A DNA stretch of 38,562 bases from Levilactobacillus tongjiangensis (GCF_003946345.1 NZ_RHNY01000021.1:1-38562); one strand, 5' to 3'. Positions 23,684-32,685 are shown, numbered from the stretch's first letter. Notes: generated by a model not told the origin, from the sequence alone. Numbers and translations are program-made.

Positions 23684-25087
23684 TTACTGGACGGCAGTCG
23701 TTTTATTCACATTTAATCCAATGATCATGCATACCAGTGCCCCAAGGCTTGCCACTAATAAGACCAGCAACGCCCACTGTGAACCAGCCGCCGTCTTCAC
23801 GAGCGTACTGCCCACACTTCCCGCCTGACTGGCACCAATGATGGCCGACACGATAGCCGTCCCCATGGCACCGGCAAACTGCTGCATGGCATTCATTAGC
23901 GCATTACCATCCGCCTTTAAGTTTCTGTCTAAACGCTTCAAGCCAGCGGTCATAATATTTCCAAATGCCAGACCAATGCCAACCATATAACCCACGTAGA
24001 GACCCAGAATTGCCAAAACGGACAGACTGCGGGCGAAGCTCATCATTACTGCCAGCATAATAGTGACCAGCGTCAAACCCAATAGAATTGGCCGTTTAGC
24101 ACCAAAGCGGTCCAGAATTTGCCCGCCAACTGGTGAAAAAGCAGCCCCAATAACTGCCCCCGGCAAGACAACCAGACCCGCAATAAAGGCTGACTGTTGA
24201 TTAACCAACTGGAGGTAATTTGGCAGGACAAATGACAGCCCCAGCGCCGTGATCTGTAGCAAGAAGAAAGCAGCCAAGTGCCAGGCAAACGCCGGATTAG
24301 TGACGGCTGCCAGCTGAATCAACGGGTGGGAACTCCGCTTAGAACGATTGACAAAGTACAGCAGGCCGAGAACTCCCAGTAGGAGCGCACCGCCCACCGA
24401 CCAGCTGAGAAACGGTTGACTACTCAGCGAGCTAAAGCCAAAGATGAGACCACCAAATGTCACAATAACCCCCATCATGCTCAAGAAATCAAACCGCTCG
24501 TGCGTGGTCGGTACCACCTGTTGAATGGTCTTAATGCCCACAAAGAATGAAATCACTAAGAATGGCAGGAGAATCCAAAAAATATACCGCCAATTTAAAT
24601 GTGTGACTAAAATTCCACCATACGTGGGGCCAATGGCTGGCCCAATTGCGGTAATCAGGGTACCAACTCCCGTCATCATGCCGATCCGGTTAAGCGGCAC
24701 CTGTTCCAGAATAATGTTGAACATCAGGGGCAAGGCAATCCCCGTCCCAAATCCTTGAATGGCCCGTCCGGCCAATAGCCACGGAAAACTAGTTGCGCAA
24801 GCGTCTACAACCAGCCCCGTGATAAAGAGTAAATTAGCAACGATAAACAGCTGCTTTAGCTTAAAACGCCGCTTGAGGTACGAAGAAATTGGGACAATGC
24901 ACGCGACAATCAGGAGATACAGGGTCGTCATCCACTGCACAGTCCCGGTCGTTACGTTAAACTGCCTCATTAAGGTCGGGAAGGTAATGTTCATCGCCGT
25001 CTCAACGATGACCCCACTCAGGGACATCAGGCCAGTTGCCAATACGGCACCTACGACCCGTGGATCAATTCTGTCTGTATTCGTCAT
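23684..25087 (-). CDS. MFS multidrug efflux transporter, DHA2/EmrB type
   Basis: A 467-residue, 14-helix proton-drug antiporter of the DHA2 group. Typical segments are visible: FPTLMRQFNVTTGTVQWMTTLYLL (helix 1-2), the GRAIQGFGTGIALPL helix-4 region, motif C-like GPAIGPTYGG and NWRYIFWILLPF. ATG 25087 follows AGGAGGAG with a long spacing. It is the second gene of an operon, 8 nt after the MarR gene, so drug-induced derepression is likely. The substrate is not predictable. Confidence 0.93.
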   Translation of the reverse strand: MTNTDRIDPRVVGAVLATGLMSLSGVIVETAMNITFPTLMRQFNVTTGTVQWMTTLYLLIVACIVPISSYLKRRFKLKQLFIVANLLFITGLVVDACATSFPWLLAGRAIQGFGTGIALPLMFNIILEQVPLNRIGMMTGVGTLITAIGPAIGPTYGGILVTHLNWRYIFWILLPFLVISFFVGIKTIQQVVPTTHERFDFLSMMGVIVTFGGLIFGFSSLSSQPFLSWSVGGALLLGVLGLLYFVNRSKRSSHPLIQLAAVTNPAFAWHLAAFFLLQITALGLSFVLPNYLQLVNQQSAFIAGLVVLPGAVIGAAFSPVGGQILDRFGAKRPILLGLTLVTIMLAVMMSFARSLSVLAILGLYVGYMVGIGLAFGNIMTAGLKRLDRNLKADGNALMNAMQQFAGAMGTAIVSAIIGASQAGSVGSTLVKTAAGSQWALLVLLVASLGALVCMIIGLNVNKTTAVQ

Positions 25088-25095
25088 TTTTAAAA

Positions 25096-25536
25096 TTACT
25101 CCTCCTCTGATGTTGAATGATGCCACTGTGAAATTTGAATCAATGCGCGTTGAAAAGCCGCTGCCTCACTGGCTGATAATCCCGCGACCATCTTAGCATC
25201 GTGTTTCACCAGGTGCGCGGTGACGATGGGAACCAGTTCTTGCCCCTTCGCAGTCAGCTGTAACTGCCGTTTACGGCTATCCGTGTCGGCCACGACCCGC
25301 GTCACTAGGCCTCGCTCAACCATCCGTCTCACTAGCAGTGACGCCGTCGACCGTTGAACGTGAAACTCCCGTTCAACGTCCACCTGATAGGTCACCGCAG
25401 CCCCTCGTCGGCCGAGGTAGTCAATGACGGACATTTGCATCCCCGTGAGCCCATAGTCTCGCGCGAAGTCATTCATTTCTTGATTCATTTGGTGCTCGGC
25501 ATCTCGCAGCCAAGCCCCTAGTCTTCGATTCGCCAA
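25096..25536 (-). CDS. MarR-family repressor of the MFS operon
   Basis: A 146-residue MarR protein with the winged helix (VTYQVDVEREFHVQRSTASLLVRRMVERGLVTRVVADTDSRKRQLQLTAKG, about 48-98). The start is TTG 25536, 8 nt after AGGAGG. It is first in the operon with the MFS gene. A TTGTTAG/CTAACAA palindrome sits just after its -10 box, so it almost certainly represses itself and the transporter until a ligand or oxidant binds. Confidence 0.93.
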   Translation of the reverse strand: MANRRLGAWLRDAEHQMNQEMNDFARDYGLTGMQMSVIDYLGRRGAAVTYQVDVEREFHVQRSTASLLVRRMVERGLVTRVVADTDSRKRQLQLTAKGQELVPIVTAHLVKHDAKMVAGLSASEAAAFQRALIQISQWHHSTSEEE

Positions 25537-25553
25537 AATTTCCGCCTCCTGCT

Positions 25554-25571
25554 TTGTTAGTCAGCTAACAA
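25554..25571. promoter_or_regulatory. MarR operator
   Basis: TTGTTAG (25554-25560) and CTAACAA (25565-25571) are exact inverted arms around TCAG. The site overlaps the transcription start of the marR-MFS promoter. Confidence 0.82.
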
Positions 25572-25599
25572 TTTTAACGTGCTTCTCGCCTAATTGCAA
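25571..25599 (-). promoter_or_regulatory. marR-MFS promoter
   Basis: On the minus strand TTGCAA (25594-25599) and TAAAAT (25571-25576) are 17 nt apart, directly upstream of the operator. Confidence 0.75.
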
Positions 25600-25617
25600 G
25601 TGCAAACTGGCAGCAAC

Positions 25618-25656
25618 CAAAAAATCTCGGACTAGCCACCGGCCAATTCGAGATTT
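25618..25656 (-). terminator. Terminator of the pyruvate oxidase gene
   Basis: AAATCTCG (25622-25629) pairs with CGAGATTT (25649-25656), with inner GGCC-type pairing; a T-run follows on the minus strand. Confidence 0.82.
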
Positions 25657-25696
25657 CTTTGATTGATAACGATTATTTTAATGACAAGTCGTCAGT

Positions 25697-27457
25697 TTAT
25701 AAGTTGTCACCCTTAGCCCGTAACAGTGCGCCTAAGGAAGGTTGCTTGGCAACGTCGATGTTATTCGCTTCAGCGTAAGCCTTTACCGTATCCTCACCGT
25801 ACAATTCAGGGTCCAGTGGCATGAAGGCCGTTCCAATCGGGTCGTCGTCCTTGATAACGGCGTTGACCACGATTGGCTTCTGGTTGCCTTGTGCTTGCAG
25901 GTCTTTAATTTGGTCAAAGACCTGTTCCACTTCAGCATTATTGGTGACCGTGAAGCCAATACCACCCAGACCTTCGGCAACCTTAGCCCAATCAGCATCA
26001 GTCAAGTCGACCCCGTACAAGTGTTGCTTTGTGTCGACCTGTTCTCTGTAAATAAATCCAAAGCGCCGGTTGCTGAAGACCACGTTGATCACTGGTAACT
26101 TATACCGGGCTTCCGTGATAATATCTGGTGCCACCATGGCGAAACCACCGTCACCTGAGAGTGACCACGCCTGAGCATCAGGAACACTCAACGCGCCAGC
26201 CAACCCAGCTGGCAGTCCGTAACCCATCGTGGCAAATAAACCAGACAACGCAAACCGTTGTTGCTTATCCATTGGTAGTCCACGAACAGCCCACTCGGAG
26301 ACGTTCCCGGTATCGACACCGTACGTATCTTTAGGTCCCACCATTGAAGCAATCATTTTGGTAACTGCTTCAGGAGCCAGGCCCTTGCTGTCATCGGCAG
26401 CTTGCTGCGCCAACCAGGCATTCCAATTCTGTTTATTTTGCCGGTTAGCCGTCAACCAATCGGTTGCTGGCAACGTCTCACCCGTAGCAATCATAGCCTG
26501 CAGATAACTCTTCGCATCACTGAGAACGGCATAATCAACGGGAACCATTTTTCCAATATCAAACGAATTATTGTTAACTTGGATAATCTTGATGTTCTTT
26601 GGCCAGAACTGGGCAAATGGAAATTCGGAACCCAGGAAGAGAATCAAGTCAGTATGCTGTAAAGCTTCAAAACCAGACTTGGACCCTAAACGACCAAACG
26701 TCCCAATGGCGTTAGGATGGTCGGTAGGAATCACCCCCGTCGCTGGCACCGTGTTTAAGACTGGCACGTTGAATTGTTCACTGAACTTAACCAGTTCTGT
26801 TCTAGCCCCTAGCAGACCGCGACCCGCATAAACCAGCGGGTGCTTAGCTTGCTTCAACAACTTAAGTGTTTCCTGCACAGCGGTTGGGTCGATCACTTGG
26901 GTGTACGTGTTGGAAACAACGTTAGGTGTCTTGACTGGTTCGTAGTCAATTTCCTTAGCGGATAAATCTTCAGGGATGATGACGACCGCTGGCCCCTTTT
27001 GCCGGTAAGCTTCTCGAATGGCTTGGTTGACCATGTATGGCAGCTGTTCCGCCGTCGTGGCCGTCCGGTTGTACACCGCAACGTCACTAAACATAGATGT
27101 TTCATCCATTTCTTGAAAGTAATTCGTGTTCATCGTTGGCTGAGGAACTTGACCAACTAAAGCCAGCATTGGGACGTGATCCATTTTGGCATCGTAGAGA
27201 CCATTGAACAAGTGCGTTGCACCAGGACCTGCTGACCCAAAGGCTACCCCAACTTTACCCGTGAACTTCGCATCAGCTGCTGCGGCCAGGGCGCCCACTT
27301 CTTCATGGCGTACCTGAATATAGTCGACCTTATCTTTTTCAAGGTACAACCCTTCAACCGTATGGTTAATTGAGCCACCAGGAATCCCGTAAATGTGGTC
27401 AACGTCCCATGCTTCTAAAACCTTTACTAATGCTTGTCCCGCAATCATTTTTGTCAT
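25697..27457 (-). CDS. pox: Pyruvate oxidase (acetyl-phosphate and H2O2 forming)
   Basis: A ThDP/FAD enzyme that turns pyruvate, phosphate and O2 into acetyl phosphate, CO2 and H2O2, giving ATP in aerobic growth. ATG 27457 follows TAAGGAGCG and gives 586 residues, close to the Lactiplantibacillus plantarum enzyme. The N-terminal ThDP region is YGIPGGSIN and QVRHEEVGA with the catalytic Glu; the central FAD domain follows; the C-terminal ThDP motif is SGDGGFAM...NVVFSNRRFGF. A 31-residue N-terminal extension from 27550 is open but lacks family similarity and was rejected. Two cre-like sites near 27587-27614 suggest carbon control. Confidence 0.93.
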   Translation of the reverse strand: MTKMIAGQALVKVLEAWDVDHIYGIPGGSINHTVEGLYLEKDKVDYIQVRHEEVGALAAAADAKFTGKVGVAFGSAGPGATHLFNGLYDAKMDHVPMLALVGQVPQPTMNTNYFQEMDETSMFSDVAVYNRTATTAEQLPYMVNQAIREAYRQKGPAVVIIPEDLSAKEIDYEPVKTPNVVSNTYTQVIDPTAVQETLKLLKQAKHPLVYAGRGLLGARTELVKFSEQFNVPVLNTVPATGVIPTDHPNAIGTFGRLGSKSGFEALQHTDLILFLGSEFPFAQFWPKNIKIIQVNNNSFDIGKMVPVDYAVLSDAKSYLQAMIATGETLPATDWLTANRQNKQNWNAWLAQQAADDSKGLAPEAVTKMIASMVGPKDTYGVDTGNVSEWAVRGLPMDKQQRFALSGLFATMGYGLPAGLAGALSVPDAQAWSLSGDGGFAMVAPDIITEARYKLPVINVVFSNRRFGFIYREQVDTKQHLYGVDLTDADWAKVAEGLGGIGFTVTNNAEVEQVFDQIKDLQAQGNQKPIVVNAVIKDDDPIGTAFMPLDPELYGEDTVKAYAEANNIDVAKQPSLGALLRAKGDNL

Positions 27458-27586
27458 GTTAATCGCGCTCCTTAGGTCAGGTGTCCTGGCAGTAAACAGT
27501 TCGTCGAGCACCCCAAAATTATTGATTGGTGTCATCATAGTCCCCTTCAACCGAGAATGCCAGTAATTGTGCTTACTTTTTGTTAG

Positions 27587-27616
27587 TGAATGCTTTCACG
27601 GATGAAAGCGGTTAAC
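27587..27616. promoter_or_regulatory. Possible catabolite-response elements upstream of pox
   Basis: TGAATGCTTTCA and TGAAAGCGGTTAAC are adjacent near-matches to the CcpA site WTGNAANCGNWNNCAW, each with one or two mismatches at key bases. They lie 130-160 nt before the pox ATG. Confidence 0.35.
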
Positions 27617-27724
27617 TCCTTTAGTAACCAGCATTCAGGTTCACCCCCGCTGTGAGGGACCCAACGACTGACTTTAACCAATTTATGCCAACCCAGCCCT
27701 CCCCATAAGAAGCATTCGCAGCGT

Positions 27725-27830
27725 AAAAAAGGGTTTGAGACAAAAGTCTCAAACCCTTTTTGTGCTCCGAACGTAAATAGTCGAAACGTGGGACAACAGG
27801 CAGTCAACTCCGCCTTTTGTCCCACTCTCT
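27725..27830 (+). repeat. Hairpin-led repeat family D, copy D3
   Basis: The most complete copy. A perfect 11-bp hairpin (27731-27741 with 27746-27756) flanked by A and T runs is followed by GTGCTCCGAACGTAAATAGT, then a second hairpin GTGGGACAA/TTGTCCCAC with an inner GGC...GCC. The first hairpin can act as a terminator on either strand, including for corA. The ORF across it (27583-27924, minus) is a chance frame. Confidence 0.75.
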
Positions 27831-27854
27831 GTAAAACCTGAATCGGTTTTACAG
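27829..27854. other. Hairpin after corA
   Basis: CTGTAAAACC (27829-27838) pairs exactly with 27845-27854. It lies 75 nt past the corA stop; no clear T-run follows. Confidence 0.45.
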
Positions 27855-27928
27855 AGCTAATCTTAGTATGTTTAGTTGCTATTTTATAGGAACAGCCGAC
27901 TCTGCCCGCACAACATAAAACCACGTCT

Positions 27929-28846
27929 CTACCAGAAGTGACGATGGCGGAGCATCATGGCTACGAGACCCATGACCCCCAGCATCAGCAGTACCGTGAA
28001 GACCCAGGAAATGGCATCGTTCGCAAACGGCAATTTAACGTTCATCCCGTAAAAACCGGTAACAATCGTTGGAATCGTCAGAACCAGTGACCAAATCGTT
28101 AAGAACTTCATCGTGTCGTTCAGGTTATTGTTCAAGACGTTGTTAAACGTATTCGATATCCGGTCGACAACGTCCGCCTCAATCGCCGTCATTTCAGACG
28201 TTTGCCGTGCTTCAATCACGGCGTCCGCTAAGTGTTCATTGTTCTTGTCAGATAGCTGTTTCCCAAACGGCGTGCTATTTAAGTTCACGACCATCATAGC
28301 GTTATTTCGGGTAGCACTCACGAAGTACGCCAGACTCTGTTGTAGGTTCGACAGGGCAATTAAATCCTTGTTGTCTGGTGCCTTGTTCAGTTGCCGATCC
28401 AGCCGGTTCTGTTCGGCATTGATTTTACGAATCGGTGGAATAAATTGGTCAAATAGGATAAACATCCCAATCAACATAAATTCATTGGTATCCGAAATTT
28501 GTTGTAACTTTAGCCGTTCGGTCAACGTTTGGTTGACCCACTGCGTTCGCTTGGTGGTAATTGAAAAGACCTGATTACCCTTCAATAAAAACGTTACTGG
28601 CCGCGTGATATACCGCTGTGACACCTGATCAATCACTACGGGAACGTGTAGGACGAACAATTGCGTGTTCAAATACTCATCACGGTCATAGTGAGACCGT
28701 TCATTTTCATCGGTTACGTAGGTCAAAATCTCATCGGTCAATCCATAAGTCGTCTGCAAAGCGGTTCGGTCCTCTTCGCCTTCAACCATGGCCATGACCC
28801 ATACCAGGTCCTGTTCCCCCGTCCCAATCTTTCTCTCGACAATCAT
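27929..28846 (-). CDS. corA: CorA-family divalent cation (Mg2+) transporter
   Basis: A pentameric Mg2+ channel; 305 residues with a large cytoplasmic N-terminal domain and two C-terminal helices. The signature GMN is at 267-269 (FYGMNVKLPF) at the end of helix 1, and the protein ends in a short basic tail (RHRHFW). The ATG at 28846 follows AAGGGGGA, but that site overlaps a GGGG/CCCC hairpin that could limit translation. It lies 103 nt downstream of pnuC on the same strand, with no clear terminator between, so co-transcription is possible. Confidence 0.94.
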   Translation of the reverse strand: MIVERKIGTGEQDLVWVMAMVEGEEDRTALQTTYGLTDEILTYVTDENERSHYDRDEYLNTQLFVLHVPVVIDQVSQRYITRPVTFLLKGNQVFSITTKRTQWVNQTLTERLKLQQISDTNEFMLIGMFILFDQFIPPIRKINAEQNRLDRQLNKAPDNKDLIALSNLQQSLAYFVSATRNNAMMVVNLNSTPFGKQLSDKNNEHLADAVIEARQTSEMTAIEADVVDRISNTFNNVLNNNLNDTMKFLTIWSLVLTIPTIVTGFYGMNVKLPFANDAISWVFTVLLMLGVMGLVAMMLRHRHFW

Positions 28847-28949
28847 TGGGGAATCCCCCTTCTCTCATTAAACAATTGCTTTAAGTGTACCACGAGCGAC
28901 GGGGAAATTCTTCAAGATTATCCGAACGATGACCAACCGACGTACTTGA

Positions 28950-29702
28950 CTAGTTATTCGACTCTAAACTGGCCGCATACGCCGTTTCCTGCTTGATGAC
29001 TCGTTGACGTTCCTTCTCGTTATACCAGGGAGAAATTGTGAACGCCAACACGTCATTGGCCAGGTAAACGGAACTGTTAATGAACATAGCCAACGTTGCC
29101 GACCCCTGCCGAAAGGAAATGAACCACAGCACCATTTGTGCCAGTCCAGAGGCAATCCACCAAACGTATTGGTTGTTAAAGCGCAGGAAGCAGATGATGC
29201 CGGCCGCTAAACTAATAGCAAAACTGATAGCATCGACCCATGGCCGCGGATCGTCCGTGAAAGCACCAATTGCCCAACCCGAAAGCAGGTAGACTGCTAC
29301 CGTCGAGACGATAGCAATGACCCAACTCCGCCCAGTAAATTTCCGAATTTTAGACGCCATGTTGACGTTCCAACTGGCACTGATCAACACGGGAATATCT
29401 AACGTTGCCACGTAGGCAATCTGTTCAAAGATACTCAAGTAATTCTTGGCAGCAAAACCGGTGACGATGAAACATAGCGCTGAGACGATCCCCAGAAAAC
29501 CGTTAACGGACTTAGCTGCATTAATGGCTAAGACGCAGAGTACTCCCAACGTAGTCCCCACAAACGTGAGTAGCGTCAGTGGCGTAATAGGCGAACTAAC
29601 TAAGGTCATCACCTGACACCCTAAGCTAAAGAAGAACAGATAGTAATTCTGTTGGGGCCACCCTTTAAGTTGGTGAGCCAGAAATTGAAAATAGTGAGTC
29701 AT
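28950..29702 (-). CDS. pnuC: PnuC-family nicotinamide riboside transporter
   Basis: PnuC is a membrane facilitator for nicotinamide riboside (SWEET-like fold), feeding NAD salvage by trapping through phosphorylation. The 250-residue protein has seven or eight helices and the family segments NVNMASKIRKFTGRSW and LRFNNQYVWWIASGLAQMVLWF, with the conserved Asn/Trp residues that line the substrate path. The ATG at 29702 follows GAGGGAG. Substrate choice within the family (riboside, thiamine, riboflavin) cannot be fully excluded. No NadR kinase gene is adjacent. Confidence 0.88.
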   Translation of the reverse strand: MTHYFQFLAHQLKGWPQQNYYLFFFSLGCQVMTLVSSPITPLTLLTFVGTTLGVLCVLAINAAKSVNGFLGIVSALCFIVTGFAAKNYLSIFEQIAYVATLDIPVLISASWNVNMASKIRKFTGRSWVIAIVSTVAVYLLSGWAIGAFTDDPRPWVDAISFAISLAAGIICFLRFNNQYVWWIASGLAQMVLWFISFRQGSATLAMFINSSVYLANDVLAFTISPWYNEKERQRVIKQETAYAASLESNN

Positions 29703-29774
29703 GCTGATGATCTCCCTCGTAATTTTAATTTACCATATCTGGTAGTTATCTCGCCGGCGAGGGGTGATTTAAAT

Positions 29775-29786
29775 ACAATATATTGT
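29775..29786. promoter_or_regulatory. 12-nt palindrome upstream of pnuC
   Basis: ACAATATATTGT is an exact palindrome 73 nt before the pnuC ATG. It could be an operator; AT-rich chance is a real alternative. Confidence 0.3.
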
Positions 29787-29977
29787 GGTGCTCGTTTTGA
29801 GCAACAGATTTGATTATAGCACTTTCATTTTGCCCTGCGGGACCCGTTTTATAATTTGTTTCATGCAATTTATCCTGGATTTAAGCGATTACATTCCCGC
29901 AGATTCGGCTGTGAAACAGTCTTTTTACTGAGATGATTATCCTCACACATTGCTCTGGTTGGGGTAAAATGTTCAAA

Positions 29978-30007
29978 ATAAAAAAGATTAGTCGAGTACG
30001 ACTAATC
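29978..30007. terminator. Terminator of the second MarR gene
   Basis: GATTAGTCG (29986-29994) pairs perfectly with 29999-30007, with A/T tails on both sides; on the minus strand it closes the MarR gene ending at 30031. Confidence 0.9.
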
Positions 30008-30030
30008 CTTTTAGCAAAAATATTTAAGTA

Positions 30031-30510
30031 TTATTCTTCAGCCTCTGCTGGATCCTCTTTGCTAGTAACGGCCGCCAACATTTGCGTCAACTGCCCCACC
30101 GTCAAGGCACTTCCATTATTGTCCAGCTGAACACCACTCATGGTCTTAGCGGCTTCCCGCAGCGCATCTAAACAGGTGATTTCAAGCTGTTCACCATTAG
30201 ACGTCAATGACAACGGCCGGACTCGCCGGTCAGAACTTTGATAACTTTGCACGACATAACCCCGCCGAATCAACTGAGAAATTCCCTGTGATACCGCGGC
30301 CCGTGAAATCCCCCGACTATCCGCCACAGTAGCGGACGTCAGCTTGCCTGGATTCTCTAAAATATGGTGCAAAATTGCGTACTGGTCCACCGAGATCCCC
30401 ATGGTCCGTTGGAAGCGCGTAGCTGCCTTTTCTAATTCTCTTTTCAACTCCATGAAAGACTCAAAGAAGCTTTCTGCATGTACGACCTTACTCTTTACCA
30501 TAGTATTCAT
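30031..30510 (-). CDS. MarR-family transcriptional regulator
   Basis: A 159-residue winged-helix regulator. The DNA-binding part is SATVADSRGISRAAVSQGISQLIRRGYVVQSYQSSDRRVRPLSLTSNG (about 57-105), flanked by helical dimer arms; it ends in an acidic tail (KEDPAEAEE). The start is one of ATG 30513, 30510 or 30501; 30510 is 4 nt from AAGGA. It stands alone with no divergent or downstream partner, so its target is unknown. It is not close in sequence to the MarR at 25096-25536. Confidence 0.88.
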   Translation of the reverse strand: MNTMVKSKVVHAESFFESFMELKRELEKAATRFQRTMGISVDQYAILHHILENPGKLTSATVADSRGISRAAVSQGISQLIRRGYVVQSYQSSDRRVRPLSLTSNGEQLEITCLDALREAAKTMSGVQLDNNGSALTVGQLTQMLAAVTSKEDPAEAEE

Positions 30511-30668
30511 CATATCCTTATCTTCACTTACTAACCCTGAATATAATTAACATGATTAGCAATACGCAAAATGGTTGACCCCATAGAAATATCTATATAA
30601 TTAATAATAAAGAACAACCTTACAAAAATCAAGCACTATTCGCTGATTTGTAAAAAAGTTTACGGTAT

Positions 30669-30700
30669 AAAAAAGGAACCGAAGATTTGTTCTCGGCCCC
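30669..30700 (-). terminator. Terminator of the GH13 gene
   Basis: GGAACCGA (30675-30682) pairs with TCGGCCCC (30693-30700), two G-U, followed on the minus strand by six T. Confidence 0.82.
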
Positions 30701-30707
30701 ATACGTT

Positions 30708-32345
30708 TCATTCTAACTTTCGTAGGTGGTAGAGTCGGGCTTCCCACGGCTGAATCTGTGGCTCATCGGAGTCCGCATCCACAGCCATATTGGTCAAAAT
30801 CAACTCACTGGTGTTCAGGTCAAACTCCTGTGTCGTCGCAATCTGATTACTCATGTTGACGACTACCAACCAGTTATCGCCATTCAGAGTCCGCCGATAA
30901 ACGTACAGCTGATCATCCTGAGTATCAATCAGCTCGTAGCGCCCCGTTGTCAGGGTCGGAACGGATTTCTTCAGTCGAATTAACTGCTGGTAGAAGTTTA
31001 AAACACCATGTGGGTCGTGCCGTTCCTGTTCCACGTTTAAGCCACCCGACCCCAATCCCATATCAATCCAAGGGGCGTGGTCGGAGAAGCCACCATACTG
31101 CGCGTGCGTCCAAGATATGGGGGTCCGGGCATTGTCCCGGCTCTTCATGGCTAAGTTTTGAAGAACCGTTGACGACGGCACCCCGGCAGCCGTCTGCTGC
31201 TGGTAGAACAGCCGACTGTCTAAATCCCGGTACTGACTTGCTTGGGTGAACGCAGCGTTGGCCATCCCTAGTTCCTGTCCCTGATAAATGAAGGGAGTCC
31301 CCTTCATCAGGAAGTACCAGAGCGCCAAGGCTTTGGCGGAACGCCACTGGTAGTCCGTGGCGTTGCCGTAGTATGAAACAGCACGAGGTAAATCATGATT
31401 TTCAATGAACAAGGCGTTCCAACCGATACCCTCTAGACCAAGCTGCCACTTCGACAGGGTCTCGCGTAACGCGGCAACTGGAAGCTTGGGTTCAGCCTTT
31501 TCCCAGAAATGCACATGATCAAATTCCAAAAGTAAGTCGAAGTATCCCGTCTGTGGGTTCAACCAGCGTTGGGCGGTCGCCATATCAATCCCGCCGGCTT
31601 CCCCAATGACGAAGGCGTTATTTCGTTGTAGCACGGGCTTTAAAGCAGAAAGGAAGGCGTCCGTTCCGGCAACATCTCCTGTGTAACCGGTCCGTGGGCG
31701 ACCAACATTGGCAAAATCTTGCCGCTTCTTCAGATGCATGACACCATCTAACCGAAAACCGTCAACACCACGGTCCGCCCACCATTGGATGGTGGCGCCC
31801 ATTTCTTGACGAACGGCCGGATTTTCCCAATTTAAGTCAGGTTGCCCTTCAGCAAACGTGTGGAGGTATGCCGCCTGTGCTTCGGCGCTGTACGTCCACG
31901 CAGAACCGCCAAAGACGGATTCCCAATTGTTGGGCGCAACACCTGGCTGGGTATCTCGCCAAATGTAGTAATCGTGATAGGGACTGGTGACATCCGTCAA
32001 AGCTGCTTGGAACCAGGGATGCTGGCTGGACGTGTGATTCAGCGCCAAGTCGATAACCACTTTGATATCAGCAGCGTGAAAAGCCTCAACCAAACGAGTA
32101 AAATCGTTGATGGTTCCGAATTGGGGGGCAACAGCCCGGTAATCCGTCACGTCGTAGCCATTATCCACGTCACCAGATGGGTAAAATGAGGACAACCAGA
32201 CAAAATCAACACCCAGTTCCCTTAGGTAGTCGATTTTTGTTTGGATGCCGGGAAGGTCGCCCACCCCATCGTGGTTACTATCAAAAAAACTTTGCGGGTA
32301 AATCTGGTACCCTACCGCGTGTTGCCACCATTGTGCGTCAGCCAT
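30708..32345 (-). CDS. GH13 alpha-glucosidase / oligo-1,6-glucosidase
   Basis: A cytoplasmic 545-residue glycoside hydrolase of family 13, probably subfamily 31, cutting alpha-1,6 or alpha-1,4 glucosidic bonds in small oligosaccharides. Conserved regions: DLALNHTS (99-106), GFRLDGVMHL with nucleophile D200, GEAGG with acid/base E249 and ENHDLPR with D318. The N-terminal QIYPQSF...DGVGDLPGI is typical. No signal peptide, so the sugar must be imported. The ATG at 32345 follows GAAAGGAAG. A perfect cre site upstream indicates repression by CcpA in glucose. It is monocistronic, without a transporter next to it. Confidence 0.94.
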   Translation of the reverse strand: MADAQWWQHAVGYQIYPQSFFDSNHDGVGDLPGIQTKIDYLRELGVDFVWLSSFYPSGDVDNGYDVTDYRAVAPQFGTINDFTRLVEAFHAADIKVVIDLALNHTSSQHPWFQAALTDVTSPYHDYYIWRDTQPGVAPNNWESVFGGSAWTYSAEAQAAYLHTFAEGQPDLNWENPAVRQEMGATIQWWADRGVDGFRLDGVMHLKKRQDFANVGRPRTGYTGDVAGTDAFLSALKPVLQRNNAFVIGEAGGIDMATAQRWLNPQTGYFDLLLEFDHVHFWEKAEPKLPVAALRETLSKWQLGLEGIGWNALFIENHDLPRAVSYYGNATDYQWRSAKALALWYFLMKGTPFIYQGQELGMANAAFTQASQYRDLDSRLFYQQQTAAGVPSSTVLQNLAMKSRDNARTPISWTHAQYGGFSDHAPWIDMGLGSGGLNVEQERHDPHGVLNFYQQLIRLKKSVPTLTTGRYELIDTQDDQLYVYRRTLNGDNWLVVVNMSNQIATTQEFDLNTSELILTNMAVDADSDEPQIQPWEARLYHLRKLE

Positions 32346-32403
32346 TCCCGTCTTCCTTTCGTTGCTCGTTCTGCAACCGGTTGTCCCTCTTCATATTCGG
32401 GGA

Positions 32404-32419
32404 TTGCATTCGCTTACAA
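32404..32419 (-). promoter_or_regulatory. cre (CcpA) site upstream of the GH13 gene
   Basis: TTGTAAGCGAATGCAA on the minus strand fits the CcpA consensus WTGNAANCGNWNNCAW at every fixed position. It is about 60 nt before the start codon, at or near the promoter, as expected for catabolite repression. Confidence 0.85.
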
Positions 32420-32605
32420 TTGTAACAATAATTATCTTATTTGTCGGCCGATTTGGCAAATTTATTGCTCACAACTAATTGAGAAGTTAAATATTACGAC
32501 CATTATTAATTGCGGTGAGCGCTGATAATGCGGTAGCAATTGACCAAAATATATTTCTGAAGAGTAGTTGCTAGCTCACGCTTTAGTCAACCCACAAATA
32601 TAAAA

Positions 32606-32634
32606 GGCTAGCAGAAATCAGTCTACTAGCCTAG
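32606..32634 (-). terminator. Second terminator after the FAD lactate dehydrogenase gene
   Basis: AGGCTAGCAG and CTACTAGCCT pair with one mismatch, followed on the minus strand by TTTTA. Confidence 0.6.
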
Positions 32635-32685
32635 AGATAAAATCCCATCAAAATTGTATTAATATTAACGAAACAGTTACCGGAG

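Noticed and set aside
27458-27550. N-terminal extension of pyruvate oxidase
   Set aside because: The extra 31 residues do not resemble the family, and a good ribosome site lies before ATG 27457.
27583-27924. A 113-codon minus-strand ORF after corA
   Set aside because: It runs through the D3 repeat and its terminator hairpin, has no ribosome site, and its Cys-rich product resembles nothing.
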